A stretch of DNA of 34,470 nucleotides from the IMG/VR virus record IMGVR_UViG_3300043410_000159, positions 1 to 34,470 of that record; one strand, written 5' to 3'. Positions 8,090-16,834 of the stretch are shown here, one piece after another. This DNA is from a virus. The translations under genes were made by a program, and so were the position numbers. A model generated the notes under the pieces. It worked only from the letters and a program-made list of their open reading frames with translations, ran no database searches and was not told the DNA's origin. How positions within the stretch are numbered: the first letter of the stretch is position 1; each line of letters opens with the position of its first letter.

Positions 8090-10657
8090 ATGGCTGACCC
8101 CGCCGAATCAGAAAACCAAAACCTACTGCCCGTTCAGGCGTATTTTTCGGTTGACGGGACATTTCAAACCTTCATTGGTCAGGGTCAGCCGTTTTACGCG
8201 ACTGTTAACCCGTCACAATCGGGTTTGAACATCACAAACAGCACGATTAACTCAACGACAATCGGTGCTGTAACGCCCTCTACTGGGGTTTTTACCAATG
8301 TCGCAACGACAACGGGAACAATCACCACAGCGCCAACCGCGAACACCGATATTGTCAATAAGCAATATGTGGATGCGGTAGCCCAAGGGCTAAACCCAAA
8401 GCAGGCTGTAAAGTGCGCCACAACCGCGAATATCACGCTTTCTGGACTCCAGACGATTGACACCTACACCACCTTGTCGGGTGATCGAGTGTTGGTTAAA
8501 AACCAAGGCACAACATCTGAGAATGGCATTTATGTCGCATCGGCAAGCGGTTGGACTCGCGCCACAGACATGGACACATGGTCTGAAGTGCCAGGCGCTT
8601 ACACCGTTGTTCTATATGGTTCGGCCAATTACCAAACTGGTTGGGTTTCCACATCGGCTGATACAGGGACAATTAACGTCACCGCCATCACCTTTGTGCA
8701 GTTCTCAGGCTCTGCGACTTACTATGCTGGTACAGGTCTGACCCTTGCGGCCAACACTTTTAGCATCACGAATACTGGCGTAACAGCGGCTTCGTATGGG
8801 TCGGCTTCAAAGACTCTGACCGCGACTGTCAACGCCCAAGGTCAATTAACGGCACTTTCTGCCTCTGATATTGCCATTGCTGGCACTCAGATTACAAGCG
8901 GGTTGGTCAGTCCGACTTATGGCGGCACAGGGGTCAATAATGGCTCAAACACGCTGACTTGGAACGCAAGCTATACGCTGAACCAATCGGTTGCGTCTGG
9001 CGCTTCGCCTTCGTTCGTGGGTGCTAACTTTTCGTCAATCCCAAATGCGGCTTTGACTAACAGTTCTGTCACCATTAATGGGACTTCCATCGCCCTTGGT
9101 GCTTCAGCAACCATCACGGCGGCCAATCCCTATGCTTTGACTTTGGGAACTGGTTTGTCTGGGACTTCTTACGATGGTTCAGCGGCCGTAACTGCGGCGA
9201 TTGCGAACACAGGGGTTACAGCGGCTTCTTACACGATTCTGAACGCAACAGTTAATGCTCAAGGTCAATTGACTGCGGCATCAAGCGCGGCGACAACAGG
9301 TTCAGGTAATGTGGTTTTGGCCAATGGCCCAAGCATTTCAGCCCCAACAATTGATGGCGCAAACCCTTACATTCAATTTGCGGATGGTACGGCTGTGGCT
9401 TTGGCTGCGGGTCGTATGTGGTACAACGGCACAACAGGAAGCCTGAACTTTGGCATGGGTGGTGGCAACATTACTCAGCAAGTTGGTGAGGAAATCTTTG
9501 TATATGGCAAGGCATCAGCGGCCATTACAGAGGGTCAATTGGTGATGAAAACTGGCGTGGTTGGCGCTTCTGGCGTTATCACATTCGCCCCAACTTCAGC
9601 CAATATTACTAATGACAACGTAATTATCGGTATCGCCACAGAAAACATTCCTCTCAACGGCTTTGGTCGTGTTACAGCTTTTGGCGTGGTTCATGGAATC
9701 AACACATCTGCTTTTACCGATGGGGCAACGCTTTGGTACGACCCAACATCTAGCACAGGCGGGATGACTGCCACAAAACCTTCAGCGCCTAACGCAAAGT
9801 GTGAAGTTGGTATTGTTATCAACGCTGGTTCTGGCGGGTCTGGTTCAATTCAAGTTGAAATCATTCACGGCACAACTTTGGGCGGTACTGACTCAAATGT
9901 TGGCTTTGGAACTTTGGCTAATGGCGATCTGATTCAATACAACACAAGTTTGGGGTATTGGACTAATGTGGCCACAAGCACAGTTTCTGTCGGAACTGCG
10001 ACCAATTTAGCTGGTGGCGGTGCGGGATATGTTCCCTACCAATCAGCCTCTGGCACGACTGCGTTTGTTTCTGCTGGAACTTCTGGCCAAGTCTTAACCT
10101 CAAACGGCTCAAGCGCACCTACTTGGACAACTCCAACCGCCTACGCCACAGTTACTGACGATACAACCACAAACGCCACCCGTTATCCGCTGTTTGCGGC
10201 GGCTACAAGCGGCAATTTAACGACTGAATACACTAGCAGTACCAAGTACCAATTCAACCCCTCTACGGGCGTTTTAACGGCTACGCAGTTTAGCGGTTCT
10301 GGTGCTGGTCTAACCTCAATCCCAAATTCAGCGCTGACCAACTCAAGCATCACAATTGGCTCAACCGCCATCAGCTTGGGGGCGACTGCTACGACCATTG
10401 CGGGGCTGAGTTCTGTCACATCGACTACTTTTGTGGGCGCTTTGAATGGCAATGCTAATACAGCGACCACGGCCACAACAGCAACGAACGCAACAAACAC
10501 GGCGATTACAGATGACACGACTACAAACGCCACTTTCTATCCGACTTTTGTAAGCAACACAACAGGCAATTTGCCACAAACAGTTTCGTCAACAAAGCTA
10601 AAATTCAACCCATCAACGGGGGCTTTGACAGTCAGCCAGTTAATCATCGCACCATAA
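8090..10657 (+). CDS. Large tail fibre protein
   Basis: This 855-residue protein is Thr/Ser/Gly/Asn-rich and repetitive, as receptor-binding fibres are. After an N-terminal segment with a TNTDIVNKQYVD motif (residues about 84-95) comes a domain with GDRVLVKNQG (131-140) and GWTRATDMDTW (154-164), a module frequent in phage fibres. Internal duplications are visible: two NTGVTAAS...VNAQGQLTA units, two SIPN.ALTNSS..I units and two DDTTTNAT.YP...NPSTG units near the C-terminus. It probably binds the host surface or links to the next fibre gene, whose start lies 9 bases downstream. No enzymatic motif is seen. Confidence 0.85.
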   Translation: MADPAESENQNLLPVQAYFSVDGTFQTFIGQGQPFYATVNPSQSGLNITNSTINSTTIGAVTPSTGVFTNVATTTGTITTAPTANTDIVNKQYVDAVAQGLNPKQAVKCATTANITLSGLQTIDTYTTLSGDRVLVKNQGTTSENGIYVASASGWTRATDMDTWSEVPGAYTVVLYGSANYQTGWVSTSADTGTINVTAITFVQFSGSATYYAGTGLTLAANTFSITNTGVTAASYGSASKTLTATVNAQGQLTALSASDIAIAGTQITSGLVSPTYGGTGVNNGSNTLTWNASYTLNQSVASGASPSFVGANFSSIPNAALTNSSVTINGTSIALGASATITAANPYALTLGTGLSGTSYDGSAAVTAAIANTGVTAASYTILNATVNAQGQLTAASSAATTGSGNVVLANGPSISAPTIDGANPYIQFADGTAVALAAGRMWYNGTTGSLNFGMGGGNITQQVGEEIFVYGKASAAITEGQLVMKTGVVGASGVITFAPTSANITNDNVIIGIATENIPLNGFGRVTAFGVVHGINTSAFTDGATLWYDPTSSTGGMTATKPSAPNAKCEVGIVINAGSGGSGSIQVEIIHGTTLGGTDSNVGFGTLANGDLIQYNTSLGYWTNVATSTVSVGTATNLAGGGAGYVPYQSASGTTAFVSAGTSGQVLTSNGSSAPTWTTPTAYATVTDDTTTNATRYPLFAAATSGNLTTEYTSSTKYQFNPSTGVLTATQFSGSGAGLTSIPNSALTNSSITIGSTAISLGATATTIAGLSSVTSTTFVGALNGNANTATTATTATNATNTAITDDTTTNATFYPTFVSNTTGNLPQTVSSTKLKFNPSTGALTVSQLIIAP

Positions 10658-10666
10658 GGAAGAATC

Positions 10667-11950
10667 ATGGGCAATTTAGTATTTCAAGCAACATTAGGCG
10701 GTCAAGTTAACTTGGTTGGCCCTAACACCGCATCCACTTTTAACTTGAATGTTCCTGCTGTTTCTAGCACTATTTCTACGACAAGCGGAACTGAAACCCT
10801 GACCAACAAGACTCTGACAACGCCTGTAATCAATGGGTTTACTGGCGACACATCGGTGGTGAATATTGGTTCTGGCCAATTTTACAAGGACACTTCTGGA
10901 AACATTGGTGTAGGTGTTACGCCTAGTGCTTGGTTTGCAAACAGTAAAGCAATTCAGTTGGGTCAAGGTTCTTTTATTGAAGGCCGTGCAAACAACTACA
11001 CAGTAACCGAAGTTGGCTCTAATGTTTATTTGAATTCTTCTGGTAACTGGACATACTTGTCAACCGCTGCGGCTGCTCTTTATCAGCAAAACGCTGGCGC
11101 TCACAATTGGCAAATTGTTGGTTCAGGCACAGCAGGAACAACAGCATCCTTCACCCAAGCAATGACGCTTGATGCTAGTGGGAATTTGATGGTTGGCACG
11201 ACAAGCAGCGCTGGTCGTCTGACTGTTGCAACTAGCACATCCGTAGATGCACAAGTAACCATTAAAGCCCAAACAAACAACTACGCATCAATTTTGAATC
11301 TTGAGGGCGCAAATGATAATGGTGCGATATATAACTACATTGCATCAAACACAACTGGCGTTACTCAGCATTGGAAAATTAGTGGCGGCGGCGCTGCAAA
11401 CACAATGGCGCTTGCAACGGCTGGCACAGAACGCGCCCGTATCGACTCCAGCGGTAACTTGCTGGTGGGGAAAACAGCTGCAGATACTACTAACGCTGGT
11501 GTGTGGATTTATAATGCTGGAGGAAATGGACGACTTAATGTAATTAAAGCAAATTCAGGAACAGTAAGTTCAATTGCTAACTATTATTCTGGCACTTATG
11601 TCGGTGGTATTGACTACTCAAATACTGCAACATCTCTTGTTTCTTCATCTGATGAACGATTGAAAGAAAACATTGTTGCCGCACCGCAAGCATTAGAAAA
11701 AGTTAACGCTATTGAAGTTGTTTCTTACGATTGGAAACATGACCCAAGCCATGTTGAATTTGGTTTTGTTGCTCAAAGATTAAACACAATTTATTCAGAA
11801 GCGGTGACGCAAGGCGATGTTGGTGAAGAAATAGAAAAAACTTGGGGTGTTGAATATGGTCGTTTGACTCCTTTGTTGGTCAAAGCCATCCAAGAACAAC
11901 AAGCCATCATCACTCAATTACAGGCTGATGTAGCCGCATTGAAAGGTTAA
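10667..11950 (+). CDS. Tail fibre with C-terminal S74 self-cleaving chaperone domain
   Basis: This 427-residue fibre has a repetitive Thr/Gly/Asn shaft and ends in an intramolecular chaperone of the Peptidase_S74 type. The signature SDERLKENI begins at Ser328. Ser328 and Lys333 are spaced as the catalytic dyad of endosialidase-type chaperones, which cut on the N-terminal side of the serine after trimer folding. Cleavage would leave a 327-residue fibre and release 100 residues ending in a coiled coil (IQEQQAIITQLQADVAAL). The shaft contains TLTNKTLTTPVINGF (about residues 45-59), a common fibre motif. It is one of two or three fibre genes here. Confidence 0.88.
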   Translation: MGNLVFQATLGGQVNLVGPNTASTFNLNVPAVSSTISTTSGTETLTNKTLTTPVINGFTGDTSVVNIGSGQFYKDTSGNIGVGVTPSAWFANSKAIQLGQGSFIEGRANNYTVTEVGSNVYLNSSGNWTYLSTAAAALYQQNAGAHNWQIVGSGTAGTTASFTQAMTLDASGNLMVGTTSSAGRLTVATSTSVDAQVTIKAQTNNYASILNLEGANDNGAIYNYIASNTTGVTQHWKISGGGAANTMALATAGTERARIDSSGNLLVGKTAADTTNAGVWIYNAGGNGRLNVIKANSGTVSSIANYYSGTYVGGIDYSNTATSLVSSSDERLKENIVAAPQALEKVNAIEVVSYDWKHDPSHVEFGFVAQRLNTIYSEAVTQGDVGEEIEKTWGVEYGRLTPLLVKAIQEQQAIITQLQADVAALKG

Positions 11951-11952
11951 TC

Positions 11953-12249
11953 ATGATAATTACATGGAAAATCAATAACCTAGAACGCCAAACCTCTGAT
12001 GGTCTTGTAACAGTAGTGCATTGGGGTGCTTCAGCCGTAGATGGCGATGTAAGCGCATCTATCGTGAACACACAAGCCCTAGAGCGTGGTGACTCATTCG
12101 TGAACTACGACACCCTGACTGAAGAAACAGTATTGGGTTGGTTGTGGGGCAAGATTGACAAGGCTGCGGTGGAAGCTGCTTTAGAGGCTCAGATTGAGGC
12201 TCAAAAAGCACCCGTGACAGCCAACGGTTTGCCTTGGGTGACAGAATGA
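11953..12249 (+). CDS. Conserved small fibre-associated protein, copy 1
   Basis: This 98-residue protein begins MIITWKINNLERQ and contains a VVHWGASAVDGD segment. It ends in a helix (AAVEAALEAQIEAQK) followed by PWV. Such proteins are often found directly after fibre genes in tailed phages; a role as fibre-assembly or tip protein is inference from position. It is clearly related to the next gene: both have W-K-I at the start, an E-x-x-x-G-W motif in the middle and a long helix then P-W at the end. It overlaps that gene by 4 bases (ATGA). Confidence 0.68.
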   Translation: MIITWKINNLERQTSDGLVTVVHWGASAVDGDVSASIVNTQALERGDSFVNYDTLTEETVLGWLWGKIDKAAVEAALEAQIEAQKAPVTANGLPWVTE

Positions 12250-12551
12250 ATTTCGTCTGGAAAATCCTAGAACTGTTCGCAGAGGAAGGCCGAATTACAT
12301 CGGCCAAATACCATTGCGCTGTTTCTGACGATGACAACACCGTAGAAACTGAGGGCTACTGGTCTTTTCCTGAAGCGGGAACTGTTCCTTTTGACCAGGT
12401 GACCGAGGAAATGATTGCTGGCTGGATTGAACAAGCCTCTATCAAAGACGGTCAGAGTGTCATAAAATCAAGGCTAGAAGAACAACTAAAAGCACAACAA
12501 AAACCTGTTCCAGCCCCTTGGATGCCGCAAGTCTTTACGCCTAATATTTAA
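12246..12551 (+). CDS. Conserved small fibre-associated protein, copy 2 (paralogue)
   Basis: This 101-residue protein has the same plan as its upstream neighbour: N-terminal FVWKI, a beta segment (AKYHCAVSDDDNTVETEGYWSF shortened by me to its ends), TEEMIAGW, and a helix ending in QKPVPAPWMP. The ATG at 12246 overlaps the previous stop as ATGA, indicating coupled translation; a longer reading from 12234 would only add four residues inside the previous gene. The pair looks like an old tandem duplication. Function is unknown; position suggests a virion or assembly role. Confidence 0.68.
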   Translation: MNFVWKILELFAEEGRITSAKYHCAVSDDDNTVETEGYWSFPEAGTVPFDQVTEEMIAGWIEQASIKDGQSVIKSRLEEQLKAQQKPVPAPWMPQVFTPNI

Positions 12552-12560
12552 GGATTCCCT

Positions 12561-13541
12561 ATGGCAATGCCAATTGACATTATCAGCAGAGCGTTAAAAG
12601 ATATTGGCGCATTGGAAGCGGGCGAGACACCTACGCCTGATGCGGCTCAAGACGCATTTGATATGCTGAATGACCTTGTTGACCAATGGTCAAACGAGAG
12701 TTTCATGGTGTTCAATGTCACAGAGATTATTTTTCCTGTGATTAACGGTCAGACTCAATACACAATTGGCCCCAACCCTTCAACTCAGAACTTTATTGGC
12801 GCGTCATTTACTGGCTCGATTGCTGGAAACATTCTGACCGTGACAGGCATTAACTCTGGTGCTGTGGCTCAAGGGCAAACCCTAAGTGGCGGTGGTATTC
12901 TGCAAGGCACAAAGATCACAGCAAGCCTGACAGGTGCAGGCGGTAATGTGAACGAAGTGGGCACTTACAGGGTTAATTTGCCCCAAACTGTTGCCTCAAC
13001 AACCATCACGGCCAACTACCAAAAGCCTTTGAGCATTGATTCGGCGTTTGTTCGGATTAACACCACATCTAACGGCCAACCCATCTTAAACGGTGGTTTG
13101 GACTATCCTGTTGCGATTCTTGCCCTGCAAGATTACGAAATGATCGGTTTGAAAACGCTAAACGGCCCTTGGCCAAAAGCGTTGTATTACAACCCAAACG
13201 AAGAATCTGGTAACTTGTTTGTGTGGCCAAACCCTGCACAAGGCGAAATGCACTTGTTTGCAAACACCTTGTTCAGCCGATATGACAGCCTTTACAACGA
13301 TGTAATCCTGCCACAAGGCTACTCAATGGCTTTGCGTTGGTGCTTGGCTGAACGCCTGATGCCTATGTATGGAAAGGCAAATCAAACGCAAATCGCCATG
13401 ATTTCCCAATATGCCGCACAGTCAAAGTCAACATTGAAGCGAACCAATATGTCGCCTTTGCAAACCGCGAGATACCCTGATGCTCTAATGAACAGCAGAG
13501 CGCGTGACGCCGGATGGATTTTGTCCGGAGGCTTTATTTAG
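12561..13541 (+). CDS. P22 gp4-like tail accessory factor (head-tail adaptor)
   Basis: This 326-residue protein begins with the helical pattern of gp4-type head-completion factors ([20 protein letters not shown], then ALMNDLVDQW-like [14 protein letters not shown]). It ends with a helical part containing [15 protein letters not shown]. In P22, gp4 assembles under the portal and starts tail assembly. Here it is longer than P22 gp4 (166 residues), partly because residues about 83-151 hold an inserted Gly/Thr-rich domain. The same domain occurs twice in the gp10-like protein downstream. The gene ends 25 bases before a homing endonuclease. Confidence 0.82.
   Translation: MAMPIDIISRALKDIGALEAGETPTPDAAQDAFDMLNDLVDQWSNESFMVFNVTEIIFPVINGQTQYTIGPNPSTQNFIGASFTGSIAGNILTVTGINSGAVAQGQTLSGGGILQGTKITASLTGAGGNVNEVGTYRVNLPQTVASTTITANYQKPLSIDSAFVRINTTSNGQPILNGGLDYPVAILALQDYEMIGLKTLNGPWPKALYYNPNEESGNLFVWPNPAQGEMHLFANTLFSRYDSLYNDVILPQGYSMALRWCLAERLMPMYGKANQTQIAMISQYAAQSKSTLKRTNMSPLQTARYPDALMNSRARDAGWILSGGFI
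12807..13013 (+). repeat. Accessory domain copy A, inside the gp4-like gene
   Basis: The encoded segment (residues 83-151) starts [15 protein letters not shown] and ends TVASTTITA. It aligns by eye with two segments of the gp10-like protein, sharing FTGSI..., T-V-x-x-[IV]-x-S-G, G-Q-x-[LV], T-x-I-T-A and G-T-Y-x-V. It looks like a modular surface domain inserted in a loop. Confidence 0.75.
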
Positions 13542-13566
13542 TACATTTTAAAATAAAATTAAAACT

Positions 13567-14199
13567 ATGTACTATGTTTATCAACACAGAAAAGCAGATA
13601 CCAACGAAGTTTTTTATGTTGGTAAAGGCGTTGGTGACCGCGCTTACAAAGAACGAAGCCGCAATGATTATTGGAAGCGTATTGTCGCCAAGCATGGTTA
13701 CAAAGTTGCGTTTATTGCAAAAGATTTGACTGAAGAATTGGCTTTTCTTGTAGAGGCTGAAACGATAAACCTATACAAACGCCTAAACATCAAATTGTCA
13801 AACATGACTGATGGTGGTGAGGGTGCGTCTGGTTACCGTCATACTGAACAACACAAACAAAAAATGGTTGGTAATCAGTACGGCAAATTGGTAAAGCAAA
13901 ATGGCTTCAAGGGTAAAACGCATTCTGACGAGCAAAAAGCTAAATGGTCTGAAACTCGCAAAGGCGTGACTTCACCAAGAAAAGGCGTCACCCTTTCTGA
14001 TGAAACTAGAAGTAAAATCAGCCAAGCAAGAATCGGCATGATTGTAAAAAAGCGCCGAGCCTTGACTGATGAACAAGTCAGAGAGATTCGCGTGTTGTTG
14101 CCTCAACATTCGATTGCCGCACTTGCCAGAAAATATGGTGTTGGTGAATCCACCATCCGCAGATTGCGTGATGGCGAACGATATGCAGAGGTGAAATAA
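13567..14199 (+). CDS. GIY-YIG homing endonuclease with NUMOD3-like repeats
   Basis: This 210-residue protein has a GIY-YIG variant at its start (YYVYQH, residues 2-7, and FYVGKG, 16-21), a candidate catalytic Glu at 63 or 65 in VEAETINLY and an SNMTDGGEG motif (78-86). Repeats of the nuclease-associated modular type follow ([41 protein letters not shown]), and a C-terminal helix-turn-helix ([19 protein letters not shown], about 186-204). It is a free-standing selfish gene that cuts DNA lacking it. It sits between gp4- and gp10-like genes after an AT-rich gap with no clear ribosome site, and its TAA overlaps the next ATG by one base. Confidence 0.93.
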   Translation: MYYVYQHRKADTNEVFYVGKGVGDRAYKERSRNDYWKRIVAKHGYKVAFIAKDLTEELAFLVEAETINLYKRLNIKLSNMTDGGEGASGYRHTEQHKQKMVGNQYGKLVKQNGFKGKTHSDEQKAKWSETRKGVTSPRKGVTLSDETRSKISQARIGMIVKKRRALTDEQVREIRVLLPQHSIAALARKYGVGESTIRRLRDGERYAEVK

Positions 14200-16196
14200 T
14201 GCCAGATTTTGGATTCGTTGGGCCAAGTTATGAAGCGCCAAGCATTACGCAGGAAGCGCAAGAGTGCATAAATTTCTTTCCTGAAATTGACCCACTTAAA
14301 CAAGCTGGTGAGCGTGGCGTGGTCGCGCTTTACCCAACGCCAGGGCTGACAATCAAAGCCGTTCTGCCCAACCTTCAAGAAGTTCGCGGTCTGCGTACCT
14401 TGTCTGGTGGCGAACAAATGATTGCGGTCTGCGGGCCGTATGTTTATGTCTTAACCGCCAACTTAGTCCCTGCCGTGGTGGGGTTCTTGAATTCCTCAAG
14501 CGGCAAGGTCGGGATTACTGACAACGGCATAAACGCTTACATCGTAGATGGGGCTTATCGCTACACATGGCGTATTTCAGCGCCAGCAACTGCGGTGTTT
14601 ACTGGCTCAATTAGTTCTACGACCCTGACTGTAAGTTCTGTGTCAAGCGGCACTATTGCTGTCGGTCAGTCTCTTTATGGCGTGGGTGTGTCGGCTGAAA
14701 CCGTCATTACCGCTTTGGGAACTGGCACAGGCGGGGCGGGAACTTACACAGTTAATGTGTCTCAGACTGTGACCGCTAGGGCATTGAATTCTGCAACTGT
14801 GGGGGCAACCTTTACCGCGACAATTTCAGGCTCTACGATGACCGTTTCTGCGGTTGCTAGCGGTACTCTTTACCTTGGTCAGACAGTTCAAGGCGCGGGT
14901 GTAACAGCCAATTCTGTGATTACCGCTTTGGGTACGGGAGCTGGCGGGGCTGGCACTTACACCTTGAGCGCGTCTAGTACTGTGGGTTCTTCAACCACAA
15001 TGTATGGTTTGAACTTTTCTGTTCTTCCCTCTACCGATGGTGCTTTCAGCGGGGCAAACACCTGCGACATTATTGACAACTACTTTGTTTACAACAATCC
15101 AACTACCCAACAATGGGGCGCGTCTGACCTTTTAAGCCCGATTTCGCCTGCTTTGAGTTATGGATTGAAGGATGGTTCGCCTGATGACTTGGTGGCTCTA
15201 ATTGCTGACCACCGAGAAGTTTATCTAATGGGCGAGACTTCTTCAGAGGTGTGGGTGGATGTGGGGGCGACTCCCTTCCCTTTCCAAAGAATCCCTGGCA
15301 CATCTACCCAACACGGCATTGCTGCGCCTTTCTCGCTTTATCGCCTTGGTAACTCATTTGCTTATGTAAGCCACAACAATCGTGGTCAAGCTCAGATCAT
15401 GCAAATGAATGGGTACATTCCTCAGAGGATTTCCACTCACGCTGTGGAAAACACTTTGGTTAATCAGACAATTGATGACGCTATTGCTTGGACTTACCAG
15501 CTTGAAGGCCATGAAGTCTATGTAGTGACTTTCCCTAGTATTGGGACAAATGGCCTGACATGGGCTTATGACGCTACTACTCAGATGTGGCACAAATGGC
15601 TCTATACCGCCGATGACAACTCTTATCAGCGTCATCGTGGTAATTGCTGTGCGGTCTTTCAGGGAATGGTTTTGGTCGGAGATTACGCCAATGGCAAGAT
15701 TTACCAATTAGACAAGACCAACTTTACTGATGACGGCCAGAATGTGCGCCGATTGCGTAGAGCGCCCCACCTTGTTGCTGACTTCCAGCGTCAGTATTTT
15801 GACGAACTTCAGATTCAATTCCAGCCTGGTGTCGGGACAACGGGCTTGTCTCAGCCTACTGGCGACATTTACCTGAATTCGCCTTACATCATTTACCCTG
15901 AAGCGACCTTTACGATTGGCCCTTTCCAGACCTTTATTATTGGCCAACAAGCCAATTTGACGACCAATGTGACCACGACCAACCCACAGGCGATGTTGCG
16001 CTGGTCAAATGACGGTGGTTCAACTTGGTCTAAAGAATATTGGGTTTCCATCGGCAAGATGGGCAAGTACCGCAATCGTGCCATTTGGCGCAGATTAGGC
16101 ATGGCGCGAGACAGAATCTTTGAAGTCTCAATTACCGACCCTGTAAATGCCGTGATTGTGTCGGCTAACCTAAAAGCATCTGGGGGTGCAAATTGA
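14199..16196 (+). CDS. P22 gp10-like tail accessory factor (packaged-DNA stabilisation)
   Basis: This 665-residue protein begins with the family pattern [10 protein letters not shown]...ECINFFPEI and is rich in beta-propeller-like segments ([33 protein letters not shown]). P22 gp10 (472 residues) joins gp4 to the tail needle and plugs the channel. The extra length here is largely explained by two tandem accessory domains at residues about 134-197 and 205-268. The ATG at 14199 shares one base with the endonuclease stop, and AGAGGTG in the end of that gene serves as ribosome site, so the nuclease gene supplies the translation signal. Confidence 0.85.
   Translation: MPDFGFVGPSYEAPSITQEAQECINFFPEIDPLKQAGERGVVALYPTPGLTIKAVLPNLQEVRGLRTLSGGEQMIAVCGPYVYVLTANLVPAVVGFLNSSSGKVGITDNGINAYIVDGAYRYTWRISAPATAVFTGSISSTTLTVSSVSSGTIAVGQSLYGVGVSAETVITALGTGTGGAGTYTVNVSQTVTARALNSATVGATFTATISGSTMTVSAVASGTLYLGQTVQGAGVTANSVITALGTGAGGAGTYTLSASSTVGSSTTMYGLNFSVLPSTDGAFSGANTCDIIDNYFVYNNPTTQQWGASDLLSPISPALSYGLKDGSPDDLVALIADHREVYLMGETSSEVWVDVGATPFPFQRIPGTSTQHGIAAPFSLYRLGNSFAYVSHNNRGQAQIMQMNGYIPQRISTHAVENTLVNQTIDDAIAWTYQLEGHEVYVVTFPSIGTNGLTWAYDATTQMWHKWLYTADDNSYQRHRGNCCAVFQGMVLVGDYANGKIYQLDKTNFTDDGQNVRRLRRAPHLVADFQRQYFDELQIQFQPGVGTTGLSQPTGDIYLNSPYIIYPEATFTIGPFQTFIIGQQANLTTNVTTTNPQAMLRWSNDGGSTWSKEYWVSIGKMGKYRNRAIWRRLGMARDRIFEVSITDPVNAVIVSANLKASGGAN
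14598..14789 (+). repeat. Accessory domain copy B, inside the gp10-like gene
   Basis: The encoded segment starts [15 protein letters not shown] and contains [19 protein letters not shown] and [10 protein letters not shown]. It is closely similar to copy C just downstream and to copy A in the gp4-like gene. Confidence 0.78.
14811..15002 (+). repeat. Accessory domain copy C, inside the gp10-like gene
   Basis: The encoded segment starts [15 protein letters not shown] and contains [19 protein letters not shown] and [10 protein letters not shown]. It is in tandem with copy B, separated by about seven residues. Confidence 0.78.
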
Positions 16197-16429
16197 GCAA
16201 CGGCTTACCCACAACTTACCAGACTAATCCCTATCCACAGAGTGAATTTCTGGATGGGAACACCAAACGACCTACAAGGGCATGGCAACAATTCTTTTTG
16301 AATCTGTTGAACTTTTCCTCATCAACAACAGCGACCACGGGGGCGGCAACGCTTCCCGCTAATCCTGTTGGGTTCATAAATGTGACTGTGAATGGTCAAC
16401 CTTACAAAGTGCCTTATTACAATCCCTGA
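16193..16429 (+). CDS. Small conserved phage protein with TTG start
   Basis: This 78-residue protein starts at TTG 16193, overlapping the previous stop by 4 bases (TTGA), with GGGGGTG a few bases upstream as ribosome site. It has an aromatic segment ([13 protein letters not shown], about residues 29-41) and ends in [15 protein letters not shown]. It sits where P22-like phages carry the tail needle or neighbours, but it is far too short to be a needle. I do not recognise the family; a virion or assembly role is inferred only from place. Confidence 0.6.
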   Translation: MSNGLPTTYQTNPYPQSEFLDGNTKRPTRAWQQFFLNLLNFSSSTTATTGAATLPANPVGFINVTVNGQPYKVPYYNP

Positions 16430-16834
16430 ATGAAAATTCTACGCATACCGCCCGAACAAATCTCACAGAGGTGGGGGCAGATTTCCCCATTTTTGGCTGA
16501 TGTTCTGGAATGTGCGACTGATGATTTCACTCTTGACCAAATGAAGGTTTACCTAACAAATGGTCAATGGCTAACGCTAGGGGTTTTTGATGAGGCAGAC
16601 TTGAGGGGCGTGATTACTGTTTCGTTCACAAATATGCCAAACGACAGAGTTGCGTTTATTACTGCCATTGGTGGCAAAAATATTACCAATTCTGACACTT
16701 TTAACCAGTTTCAGACTATCCTAAGAGCGCATGGTGCGACTAAAATTCAGGGTGGTGTAAGAGAATCTGTTGCAAGACTTTGGCGCAGGCTTAACTTCAA
16801 ACAACGCCAAATTTTGGTGGAGTTCAAACTATGA
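16430..16834 (+). CDS. GNAT-fold-like phage protein
   Basis: This 134-residue protein follows the previous stop directly (TGAATG). Its layout resembles GNAT-like proteins found in podovirus structural blocks: an N-terminal helix (QISQRWGQISPFLADVLE), a beta hairpin (QWLTLGVFDEADLRGVITVSF), a strand (VAFITAIGG), a helix and a C-terminal RESVARLWRRLNFK segment that matches the place of the GNAT cofactor-site helix and end. Such proteins are sometimes placed near internal virion or ejection genes. Whether it transfers acetyl groups is not known. It overlaps the next gene by 4 bases. Confidence 0.5.
   Translation: MKILRIPPEQISQRWGQISPFLADVLECATDDFTLDQMKVYLTNGQWLTLGVFDEADLRGVITVSFTNMPNDRVAFITAIGGKNITNSDTFNQFQTILRAHGATKIQGGVRESVARLWRRLNFKQRQILVEFKL

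Noticed and set aside
8194-8463. Leftward Val-rich frame under the fibre gene (and a similar one at 10183-10533)
   Set aside because: Thr codons of the fibre read as Val/Ser on the other strand; these are composition shadows.
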